This document shows, one piece after another, positions 50,833-62,663 of a stretch of DNA of 64,000 nt (its first letter is position 1; each line of letters starts with the position of its first letter). The notes under the pieces are model-generated. The model was given only the letters and a program-made list of their open reading frames with translations, was not told the origin of the DNA and ran no database searches. A program made the translations under genes and the position numbers. Source of the stretch: Panorpa germanica (lineage: Eukaryota; Arthropoda; Insecta; Mecoptera; Panorpidae); NCBI GenBank assembly GCA_963678705.1, contig OY783206.1:17867807-17931806 (forward strand), read 5' to 3'.

Positions 50833-52418
50833 TATTAATTGTTATAAGTGATTAAGTGAACAATATATGCGGTTTTCTTGAAAATAGTGATTGATCGTTC
50901 ATGAACAGTCAATGGTAACAAACAAATGGTAAGTAAGTAGGCATAAGTACAAGTATGTATATGAGATATTTATAAAAATTCAGTGTGCCTTTGTTGATGT
51001 CCGGTGGCCAAGTGACCTTCAAAGAATTAGACCGGCAAAAACCTATAGGTACGTATACTGCGCTATGGAGAACTATTTTCATTGTCGAACATTATTTTAC
51101 AAACCGATTACCGTTCCATAAAAAGGCAACTATCTAAAGGTTGTCCTCAGCGATCTGCAATGGGGCCTGAGCTCTGGAACATAGTATTCGACGAAAACTG
51201 TGTTTCTCACTCGAAAGGTTGTGTAGACATATGTTTTGCCAACGATAATGTGATCCTTATCGGTGCAAATAGTACAGAAACCCTAGAAAGCCGTTCTCGA
51301 CCTGCTATATATAAAATCTGTAGTTTCTTGAAGCTACAAAGCTACGAAACAAATACAGTAACAACGAATGATAAACTTGTAACACACCTTGCGCGTGTCA
51401 CAAGGACGGAATGAAGCTTAAACTCGGCAACTATGCCGACACTATACAAGGGGGCATTTATGCTAATAGTTGTGTATTGTGCTTCGGCATGGTATTACAG
51501 GATCAATCTTCCAGATCTTCCATGCAAAGAACTATGTTATTGACGATGACGCGTTGTTGCAGAACTGTATCTACAGAAGTGGTGCAAGTGATATTGGGGA
51601 CAATTCCTTTAGATTTAAAAATCACTCATGCACTTACTCAAGTACAAATTACGCTAGAACTGAAAAAATCAAATTTGGATGATTTAAAATTAATGCGACA
51701 AATTTCGAGGATTTAAAGTTAATGCGGCTGTAGGATAAAAGTCTGGAGACGATACCAAATATATTGCCAAAGAGATGAATGCATATATGCATAAGCTCTG
51801 GCAAGACAGATGGGACTTAATACAAAAAGGAAGACCTACGTATTGGTTTACAAGGACGTTAATATTGCATTGCAACACAAGTGGTTCCTATCTACTATGT
51901 GTGTGATCGGCTCCTGCTACTTTAGGTGAAAAAAGTGATTAAAAGTGAGAAATTAATTATGGAAAAAAATTAAATAAATTATATGAATACTTTTTCAAAC
52001 GAAAAGTATTTAAGTTTGTTTTAAATTTGTGTTAATTTACCCTAAACAAAGTGTTTTTACAAAAGTTTGACAGTTGGAAACCAGTGTTAAAAACGAATTT
52101 TTCATTACGCGTACACGCGGTCTTATAAACATAACCTCAAATTTGTAACTTTGATGTTTGATATAAGACATTAATAAGTGCGATAGACAAAAAAAGTTAT
52201 AATAATTAGGTTAGTGTTAGTGCTAAAACATCAAGTGGTTTAAAATTCAAGAAATCTGTAGAGATATATAAGAAAGACCTCATATAAACACTACAAATAT
52301 ACGGAAGACAAAAGGTTGCCGCCCACTATCAAGTAAGTCGAATAACATTAACTATAAATAATATTAAAACACAAGAATTAGTTTATATAAATGCGTGTTT
52401 TAAATAATAATGAGAGTG
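50833..52418 (+). repeat. Monomer 30, subfamily B, type s front with type r back
   Basis: The front has GAACAGTCAATGG and CGATCTGCAATGG. The back has AAATTTGGATG and TTGCATTGC. It is a chimera of neighbouring types. Confidence 0.95.
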
Positions 52419-54004
52419 TATTAATTGTTATAAGTGATTAAGTGAACAATATATGCGGTTTTCTTGGAAATAGTGATTGATCGTTCATGAACAGTCAATG
52501 GTAACAAACAAATAGTAAGTAAGTAGGCATAAGTACAAGTATGTATATGAGATATTTATAGAAATTCAGTGTGCCTTTGTTGATGTCCGGTGGCCAAGTG
52601 ACCTTCAAAGAATTAGACCGGCAAAAACCTATAGGTACGTCTACTGCGCTATGAAGAACTATTTTCATTGTCGAACATTATTTTACAAACCGATTACCGT
52701 TCCATAAAAAGGCAACTATCTAAAGGTTGTCCTCAGCGATCTGCAATAGGGCCTAAGCTCTGGAACATAGTATTCGACGAAAACTGTGTTTCTCACTCGA
52801 AAGGTTGTGTAGACATATGTTTTGCCAACGATAGTGTGATCCTTATCGGTGCAGATAGTACAGAAACCCTAGAAAGCCGTTCTCGACCTGCTATATATAA
52901 AATCTGTAGTTTCTTGAAGCTACAAAGCTACGAAACAAATACAGTAACAACGAATAATAAACTTGTAACACACCTTGCGCGTGTCACAAGGACGGAATGA
53001 AGCTAAAACTCGGCAACTATGCCGACACTATACAAGGGGGCATTTATGCTAATAGTTGTGTATTGTGCTTCGGCATGGTATTACAGGATCAATCTTCCAG
53101 ATCTTATATGCAAAGAACTATGTTATTGACGATGACGCGTTGTTGCAGAACTGTATCTACAGAAGTGGTGCAAGTGATATTGGGGACAATTCCTTTAGAT
53201 TTAAAAATCACTCATGCACTTACTCAAGTACAAATTACGCTAGAACTGAAAAAATCAAATTTTGATGATTTAAAATTTTTGCGACAAATTTCGAGGATTT
53301 AAAAATAATGCGGCTGTAGGATAAAAGTCTGGAGACGATACCAAATATATTGGCAAAGAGATGAATGCATATATGCATAAGCTCTGGCAAGACAGATGGG
53401 ACTAATTACAAAAAGGAAGACCTACGTATTGGTTTACAAGGACGTTAATATTGCTTTGCAACACAAGTGGTTCCTATCTACTATGTGTGTGATCGGCTCC
53501 TGCTAATTTAGGTGAAAAAAAAGATTAAAAGTGAGAAATCAATTATGGAAAAAAATTAAATAAATTATATGAATACTTTTTTAAACGAAAAGTATTTAAG
53601 TTTGTTTTAAATTTGTGTTAATTTACCCTAAACAAAGTGTTTTTACAAAAGTTTGACAGTTGGAAACCAGTGTTAAAAACGAATTTTTCATTACGCGTAC
53701 ACGCGGTCTTATAAACATAACCTCAAATTTGTAACTTTGATGTTTGATATAAGACATTAATAAGTGCGATAGACAGAAAAAGTGATAATAATTAGGTTAG
53801 TGTTAGTGCTAAAACATCAAGTGGTTTAAAATTCAAGAAATCTGTAGAGATATATAAGGAAGACCTCATATAAACACTACAAATATACGAAAGACAAAAG
53901 GTTGCCGCTCACTATCAAGTAAGTCGAATAACATTAACTATAAATAATATTAAAACACAAGAATTAGTTTATATAAATGCGTGTTTTAAATAATAATGAG
54001 AGTG
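52419..54004 (+). repeat. Monomer 31, subfamily B
   Basis: Type s front. The back has AAAATTTTTGCGAC, GGGACTAATTAC, GCTAATTTAGG and AGAAATCAATTATGG, all repeated in copy 36. GATAGTGTG and GCAGATAG are private. Confidence 0.95.
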
Positions 54005-55590
54005 TATTAATTGTTATAAGTGATTAAGTGAACAATATATGCGGTTTTCTTGGAAATAGTGATTGATCGTTCATGAACATTCAATGGTAACAAACAAATG
54101 GTAAGTAAGTAGGCATAAGTACAAGTATGTATATGAGATATTTATAGAAATTCAGTGTGCCTTTGTCGATGTCCGGTGGCCAAGTGACCTTCAAAGAATT
54201 AGACCGGCAAAAACCTATAGGTACGTCTACTGCGCAATGGAGAACTATTTTCATTGTCGAACATTATTTTACAAACCGATTACCGTTCCATGAAAAGGCA
54301 ACTATCTAAATTTTGTCCTCAGCGATCTGTAATGGGGCCTGAGCTCTGGAACATGGTACTCGACGAGAACTGTGTTTCTCACTCGAAAGGTTGTGTAGAC
54401 ATATGTTTTGCCAACGATAATGTGATCCTTATCGGTGCAAATAGTACAGAAACCCTAGAAAGCCGTTCTCGACCTGCTATATATAAAATCTGTAGTTTCT
54501 TGAAGCTACAAAGCTACGAAACAAATACAGTAACAACGGATGATAAACTTGTAACACATCTTGCGCGTGTCACAAGGACGGAATGAAGCCTAAACTCGGC
54601 AACTATGCCGACACTATACAAGGGGGCATTTATGCTAATAGTTGTGTATTGTGCTTCGCATGGTATTACAGGATCAATCTTCCAGATCTTCCATGCAAAG
54701 AACTATGTTATTGACGATGACGCGTTGTTGCAGAACTGTATCTACAGAAGTGTGCAAGTGATATTAAGGACAATTCCTTTAGATTTAAAAATCACTCATG
54801 CACTTACTCAAGTACAAATTACGCTAGAACTAAAAAAATCAAATTTTGATGATTTAAATTAATGCGACAAATTTTGAGGATTTATAGTGAATGCGGCTGT
54901 AGGATAAAAGTCTGGAGACGATACCAAATATATTGCCAAAGAGATGAATGCATATATGCATAAGCTCTGGCAAGACAGATGGTGACTATAATTACAAAAA
55001 GGAAGACCTACGTATTGGTTTACAAGGACGTTAATATTGCTTTGCAACACAAGTGGTTTCTATCTACTATGTGTGTGATCGGCTCCTGCTAATTTAGGTG
55101 AAAAAAGTGATTAAAAGTGAGAAATTAATTATGGAAAAAAATTAAATAAATTATATGAATACTTTTTCAAACGAAAAGTATTTAAGTTTGTTTTAAATTT
55201 GTGTTAATTTACCCTAAACAAAGTGTTTTTACAAAAGTTTGACAGTTGGAAACCAGTGTTAAAAACGAATTTTTCATTACGCGTACACGCGGTCTTATAA
55301 ACATAACCTCAAATTTGTAACTTTGATGTTTGATATAAGACATTAATAGTGCGATAGACAGAAAAAGTGATAATAATTAGGTTAGTGTTAGTGCTAAAAC
55401 ATCAAGTGGTTTAAAATTTCATGAAATCTGTAGAGATATATAAGGAAGACCTCATATAAACACTACAAATATACGAAAGACAAAAGGTTGCCGCTCACTA
55501 TCAAGTAAGTCGAATAACATTAACTATAAATAATATTAAAACACAAGAATTAGTTTATATAAATGCGTGTTTTAAATAATAATGAGAGTG
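54005..55590 (+). repeat. Monomer 32, subfamily B
   Basis: Marks TTTGTCGATGTCC, GCGCAATGG, CACATCTTGCG and GAAGCCTAAAC recur in copy 37. Small losses (TTCGCATGG, AAGTGTGCAAG, TTTAAATTAATG) and an insertion (GATGGTGACTATAATTAC) break the RT frame further. Confidence 0.95.
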
Positions 55591-57164
55591 TATTAATTGT
55601 TATAAGTGATTAAGTGAACAATATATGCGGTTTTCTTGGAAATAGTGATTGATCGTTCATGAACATTCAATGGTAACAAACAAATGGTAAGTAAGTAGGC
55701 ATAAGTACAAGTATGTATATGAGATATTTATAGAAATTCAGTGTGCCTTTGTCGATGTCCGGTGGCCAAGTGACCTTCAAAGAATTAGACCGGCAAAAAC
55801 CTGTAGGTACGTCTACTGCGCTATGGAGAACTATTTTGATTGTCGAACATTATTTTACAAACCGATTACCGTTCCATGAAAAGGCAACTATCTAAAGGTT
55901 GTCCTCAGCGATCTGTAATGGGTATCATGGTATTCGACGAGAACTGTGTTTCTCACTCGAAAGGTTGTGTAGACATATGTTTTGCCAACGATAATGTGAT
56001 CCTTATCGGTGCAAATAGTACAAAAACCCTAGAAAGCCGTTCTCGACCTGCTATATATAAAATCTGTAGTTTCTTGAAGCTACAAAGCTACGAAACAAAT
56101 ACAGTAACAACGAATGATAAACTTGTAACACAGCTTGCGCGTGTCACAAGGACGGAATGAAGCTTAAACTCGGCAACTATGCCGACACTATACAAGGGGG
56201 CATTTATGCTAATAGTTGTGTATTGTGCTTCGGCATGGTATTACAGGATCAATCTTCCAGATCTTCCATGCAAAGAACTATGTTATTGACGATGACGCGT
56301 TGTTGCAGAACTGTATCTACAGAAGTGGTGCATGTGATATTGGGGACAATTCCTTTAGATTTAAAAATCACTCATGCACTTACTCAAGTAAAAATTACGC
56401 TAGAACTGAAAAAATCAAATTTTGATGATTTAAAATTAGTGCGACAAATTTCGAGGATTTAAAGTTAATGCGGCTGTAGGATAAAAGTCTGGAGACGATA
56501 CCAAATATATTGCCAAAGAGATGAATGCATATATGCATAAGCTCTGGCAAGACAGATGGGACTTAATACAAAAAGGAAGACCTACGTATTGGTTTACAAA
56601 GACGTTAATATTGCTTTGCAACACAAGTGGTTCCTATCTACTATGTGTGTGATCGGCTCCTGCTACATTAGGTGAAAAAAGTGATTAAAAGTGAGAAATT
56701 AATTATGGAAAAGAATTAAATAAATTACATGAATACTTTTTCAAACGAAAAGTATTTAAGTTTGTTTTAAATTTGTGTTAATTTACCCTAAACAAAGTGT
56801 TTTTACAAAAGTTTGACAGTTGGAAACCAGTGTTAAAAACGAATTTTTCATTACGCGTACACGCGGTCTTATAAACATAACCTCAAATTTGTAACTTTGA
56901 TGTTTGATATAAGACATTAATAAGTGCGATAGACAGAAAAAGTGATAATAATTAGGTTAGTGTTAGTGCTAAAACATCAAGTGGTTTAAAATTCAAGAAA
57001 TCTGTAGAGATATATAAGGAAGACCTCATATAAACACTACAAATGTACGAAAGACAAAAAGTTGCCGCTCACTATCAAGTAAGTCGAATAACATTAACTA
57101 TAAATAATATTAAAACACAAGAATTAGTTTATATAAATGCGTGTTTTAAATAATAATGAGAGTG
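55591..57164 (+). repeat. Monomer 33, subfamily B, 12 bases short
   Basis: AATGGGTATCATGG replaces the usual GGGGCCTGAGCTCTGGAAC region near 55918-55929. Twelve bases and the ELW part of motif B are lost, in frame. Confidence 0.95.
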
Positions 57165-57420
57165 TATTAATTGTTATAAGTGATTAAGTGAACAATATAT
57201 GCGGTTTTCTTGGAAATAGTGATTGATCGTTCATGAACATTCAATGGTAACAAACAAATGGTAAGTAAGTAGGCATAAGTACAAGTATGTATATGAGATA
57301 TTTATAGAAATTCAGTGTGCCTTTGTCGATGTCCGGTGGCCAAGTGACCTTCAAAGAATTAGACCGGCAAAAACCTATAGGTACGTCTACTGCGCAATGG
57401 AGAACTATTTTCATTGTCGA

Positions 57421-57862
57421 ACATTATTTTACAAACCGATTACCGTTCCATGAAAAGGCAACTATCTAAAGGTTGTCCTCAGCGATCTGTAATGGGGCCT
57501 GAGCTCTGGAACATGGTATTCGACGAGAACTGTGTTTCTCACTCGAAAGGTTGTGCAGACATATGTTTTGCCAACGATAATGTGATCCTTATCGGTGCAA
57601 ATAGTACAGAAACCCTAGAAAGCCGTTCTCGACCTGCTATATATAAAATCTGTAGTTTCTTGAAGCTACAAAGCTACGAAACAAATACAGTAACAACGAA
57701 TGATAAACTTGTAACACACCTTGCGCGTGTCACAAGGACGGATTGAAGCTTAAACTCGGCAACTATGCCGACACTATACAAGGGGGCATTTATGCTAATA
57801 GTTGTGTATTGTGCTTCGGCATTGTATTACAGGATCAATCTTCCAGATCTTCCATGCAAAGA
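57421..57862 (+). repeat. First copy of the 442-base internal duplication in monomer 34
   Basis: Starts at ACATTATTTTACAAACCG, which recurs at 57863. The second copy runs to about 58304. They are not identical in type marks (for example CGTTCCATG against CGTTTTATG). Confidence 0.85.
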
Positions 57863-58552
57863 ACATTATTTTACAAACCGATTACCGTTTTATGAAAAGG
57901 CAACTATCTAAAGGTTGTCCTCAGCGATCTGTAATGGGGCCTGAGCTCTGGAACATGGTATTCGACGAGAACTGTGTTTCTCACTCGAAAGGTTGTGTAG
58001 ACATATGTTTTGCCAACGATAATGTGATCCTTATCGGTGCAAATAGTACAGAAACCCTAGAAAGCCGTTCTCGACCTGCTATATATAAAATCTGTAGTTT
58101 CTTGAAGCTACAAAGCTACGAAACAAATACAGTAACAACGAATGATAAACTTGTAACACACCTTGCGCGTGTCACAAGTACGGAATAAAGCTTAAACTCG
58201 ACAACTATGCCGACACTATACAAGGGGGCATTAATGCTAATAGTTGTGTATTGTGCTTCAACATGGTATTACAGGATCAATCTTTCAGATCTTCCACGCA
58301 AAGAACTATGTTATTGACGATGACGCGTTGTTGCAGAACTGTATCTACAGAAGTGGTGCAAGTGATATTGGGGACAATTCCATTAGATTTAAAAATCACT
58401 CATGCAATTACTCAAGTACAAATTACGCAAGAACTGAAAAAATCAAATTTTGATGATTTAAAATTAATGCGACAAATTTCGAGGATTTAAAGTTAATGCG
58501 GCTGTATGATAAAAGTCTGGAGACGATACCAAATATATTGCCAAAGAGATGA

Positions 58553-58851
58553 ATGCATATATGCATAAGCTCTGGCAAGACAGATGGGACTTAATACAAA
58601 AAGGAAGACCTACGTATTGGTTTACAAGGACGTTAATATTGCTTTGCAACACAAGTGGTTCCTATCTACTATGTGTGTGATCGGCTCCTGCTACTTTAGG
58701 TGGAAAAAGTGATTAAAAGTGAGAAATTAATTATGGAAAAAAATTAAATAAATTATATGAATACTTTTTCAAACGAAAAGTATTTAAGTTTGTTTTAAAT
58801 TTGTGTTAATTTACCCTAAACAAAGTGTTTTTACAAAAGTTTGAAGTTTTT
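58553..58851 (+). repeat. First copy of the 299-base internal duplication in monomer 34
   Basis: Starts at ATGCATATATGCATAAGC, which recurs at 58852. It covers the end of the RT remnant and the first part of the linker, including the ATACTTTT hairpin. Confidence 0.88.
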
Positions 58852-59491
58852 ATGCATATATGCATAAGCTCTGGCAAGACAGATGGGACTTAATACAAAA
58901 AGGAAGACCTACGTATTGGTTTACAAGGACGTTAATATTGCTTTGCAACACAAGTGGTTTCTATCTACTATGTGTGTGATCGGCTCCTGCTACTTTAGGT
59001 GGAAAAAGTGATTAAAAGTGAGAAATTAATTATGGAAAAAAATTAAATAAATTATATGAATACTTTTTCAAACGAAAAGTATTTAAGTTTGTTTTAAATT
59101 TGTGTTAATTTACCCTAAACAAAGTGTTTTTACAAAAGTTTGACAGTTGGAAACCAGTGTTAAAAACGAATTTTTCATTACGCGTACACGCGGTCTTATA
59201 AACATAACCTCAAATTTGTAACTTTGATGTTTGATATAAGACATTAATAAGTGCGATAGACAAAAAAAGTGATAATAATTAGGTTAGTGTTAGTGCTAAA
59301 ACATCAAGTGGTTTAAAATTCAAGAAATCTGTAGAGATATATAAGGAAGACCTCATATAAACACTACAAATATACGGAAGACAAAAGGTTGCCGCCCACT
59401 ATCAAGTAAGTCGAATAACATAAACTATAAATAATATTAAAACACAAGAATTAGTTTATATAAATGCGTGTTTTAAATAATAATGAGAGTG

Positions 59492-61077
59492 TATAAATTG
59501 TTGTAAGTGATTAAGTGAACAATATATGCGGTTTTCTTGGAAATAGTGATTGATCGTTCATGAACATTCAATGGTAACAAACAAATGGTAAGTAAGTAGG
59601 CATAAGTACAAGTATGTATATGAGATATTTATAGAAATTCAGTGTGCCTTTGTTAATGTCCGGTGGCCAAGTGACCTTCAAAAAATTAGACTGGCAAAAA
59701 CCTATAGGTACGTCTACTGGGCTATGGAGAACTATTTTCATTGTCGAACATTATTTTACAAACCGATTACCGTTCCATGAAAAGGCAACTATCTAAAGGT
59801 TGTCGTCAGCGATCTGTAATGGGGCCTGAGCTCTGGAACATGGTATTCGACGAGAACTGTGTTTCTCACTTGAAAGGTTGTGTAGACATATGTTTTGCCA
59901 ACGATAATGTGATCCTTATCGGTGCAAATAGTACAGAAACCCTAGTAAGCCGTTCTCGACCTGCTATATATAAAATCTGTAGTTTCTTGAAGCTAAAAAG
60001 CTACGAAACAAATACAGTAACAACGAATGATAAACTTGTAACACACCTTGCGCGTGTCACAAGGACGGAATGAAGCTTAAACTCGGCAACTATGCCGACA
60101 CTATACAAGGGGGCATTTATGCTAATAGTTGTGTATTGTGCTTCGGCATGGTATTACAGGATCAATCTTCCAGATCTTCCATGCAAAGAACTATGTTATT
60201 GACGATGACGCGTTGTTGCAGAACTGTATCTACAGAAGTGGTGCAAGTGATATTGGGGACAATTCCTTTAGATTTAAAAATCACTCATGCACTTACTCAA
60301 GTACAAATTACGCTAGAACTGAAAAAATCAAATTTGGATGATTTAAAATTAATGCGACAAATTTCGAGGATTTAAAGTTAATGCGGCTGTAGGATAAAAG
60401 TCTGGAGACGATACCAAATATATTGCCAAAGAGATGAATGCATATATGCATAAGCTCTGGCAAGACAGATAGGACTTAATACAAAAAGGAAGACCTACGT
60501 ATTGGTTTACAAGGACGTTAATATTGCATTGCAACACAAGTGGTTCCTATCTACTATGTGTGTGATCGGCTCCTGCTACTTTAGGTGAAAAAAGTGATTA
60601 AAAGTGAGAAATTAATTATGGAAAAAAATTAAATAAATTATATGAATACTTTTTCAAACGAAAAGTATTTAAGTTTGTTTTAAATTTGTGTTAATTTACC
60701 CTAAACAAAGTGTTTTTACAAAAGTTTGACAGTTGGAAACCAGTGTTAAAAACGAATTTTTCATTACGCGTACACGCGGTCTTATAAACATAACCTCAAA
60801 TTTGTAACTTTGATGTTTGATATAAGACATTAATAAGTGCGATAGACAAAAAAAGTGATAATAATTAGGTTAGTGTTAGTGCTAAAACATCAAGTGGTTT
60901 AAAATTCAAGAAATCTGTAGAGATATATAAGAAAGACCTCATATAAACACTACAAATATACGGAAGACAAAAGGTTGCCGCCCACTATCAAGTAAGTCGA
61001 ATAACATTAACTATAAATAATATTAAAACACAAGAATTAGTTTATATAAATGCGTGTTTTAAATAATAATGAGAGTG
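59492..61077 (+). repeat. Monomer 35, subfamily B, type r
   Basis: Carries the type r marks of copies 27 and 29 (GTATAAATTG, GACTGGC, CTGGGCTATGG, AAATTTGGATG, TTGCATTGC). GGTTGTCGTCAGCG and CACTTGAAAGG are private. Confidence 0.95.
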
Positions 61078-62663
61078 TATTAATTGTTATAAGTGATTAA
61101 GTGAACAATATATGCGGTTTTCTTGGAAATAGTGATTGATCGTTCATGAACAGTCAATGGTAACAAACAAATGGTAAGTAAGTAGGCATAAGTACAAGTA
61201 TGTATATGAGATATTTATAGAAATTCAGTGTGCCTTTGTTGATGTCCGGTGGCCAAGTGACCTTCAAAGAATTAGACCGGCAAAAACCTATAGGTACGTC
61301 TACTGCGCTATGGAGAACTATTTTCATTGTCGAACATTATTTTACAAACCGATTACCGTTCCATAAAAAGGCAACTATCTAAAGGTTGTCCTCAGCGATC
61401 TGCAATGGGGCCTGAGCTCTGGAACATAGTATTCGACGAAAACTGTGTTTCTCACTCGAAAGGTTGTGTAGACATATGTTTTGCCAACGATAATGTGATC
61501 CTTATCGGTGCAAATAGTACAGAAACCCTAGAAAGCCGTTCTCGACCTGCTATATATAAAATCTGTAGTTTCTTGAAGCTACAAAGCTACGAAACAAATA
61601 CAGTAACAACGAATGATAAACTTGTAACACACCTTGCGCGTGTCACAAGGACGGAATGAAGCTTAAACTCGGCAACTATGCCGACACTATACAAGGGGGC
61701 ATTTATGCTAATAGTTGTGTATTGTGCTTCGGCATGGTATTACAGGATCATTTTTTCAGATCTTACATGCAAAGAACTATGTTATTGACGATGACGCGTT
61801 GTTGCAGAACTGTATCTACAGAAGTGGTGCAAGTGATATTGGGGACAATTCCTTTAGATTTAAAAATCACTCATGCACTTACTCAAGTACAAATTACGTT
61901 AGAACTGAAAAAATCAAATTTTGATGATTTAAAATTTTTGCGACAAATTTCGAGGATTTAAAAATAATGCGGCTGTAGGATAAAAGTCTGGAGACGATAC
62001 CAAATATATTGCCAAAGAGATGAATGCATATATGCATAAGCTCTGGCAAGACAGATGGGACTAATTACAAAAAGGAAGACCTACGTATTGGTTTACAAGG
62101 ACGTTAATATTGCTTTGCAACACAAGTGGTTCCTATCTACTATGTGTGTGATCGGCTCCTGCTAATTTAGGTGAAAAAAGTGATTAAAAGTGAGAAATCA
62201 ATTATGGAAAAAAATTAAATAAATTATATGAATACTTTTTCAAACGAAAAGTATTTAAGTTTGTTTTAAATTTGTGTTAATTTACCCTAAACAAAGTGTT
62301 TTTACAAAAGTTTGACAGTTGGAAACCAGTGTTAAAAACGAATTTTTCATTACGCGTACACGCGGTCTTATAAACATAACCTCAAATTTGTAACTTTGAT
62401 ATTTGATATAAGACATTAATAAGTGCGATAGACAGAAAAAGTGATAATAATTAGGTTAGTGTTAGTGCTAAAACATCAAGTGGTTTAAAATTCAAGAAAT
62501 CTGTAGAGATATATAAGGAAGACCTCATATAAACACTACAAATATACGAAAGACAAAAGGTTGCCGCTCACTATCAAGTAAGTCGAATAACATTAACTAT
62601 AAATAATATTAAAACACAAGAATTAGTTTATATAAATGCGTGTTTTAAATAATAATGAGAGTG
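61078..62663 (+). repeat. Monomer 36, subfamily B
   Basis: The front matches copy 30 (GAACAGTCAATGG, CTGCAATGGGGCC). The back matches copy 31 (AAAATTTTTGCGAC, GGGACTAATTAC, GCTAATTTAGG). GATCATTTTTTCAG is private. Confidence 0.95.

Larger units (their letters stand above)
57165..59491 (+). repeat. Monomer 34, compound, 2,327 bases with two internal duplications
   Basis: The length equals one monomer (1,586) plus 442 plus 299 bases. At 57859-57863 the sequence leaves the QRT block at AAAGAAC and returns to ACATTATTTTAC, 442 bases back. The only overlap is the short shared GAAC, a microhomology. At about 58845-58852 it leaves the linker at AAAAGTTTGA, passes through a few extra bases (AGTTTTT), and returns to ATGCATATATGCAT, 299 bases back. 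The segment after the first join carries copy-26/28 marks (CTCGACAACTATG, CCACGCAAAG, ATTCCATTAG), while the part before it resembles copies 32-33. The join is therefore between different monomer types. Confidence 0.93.
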
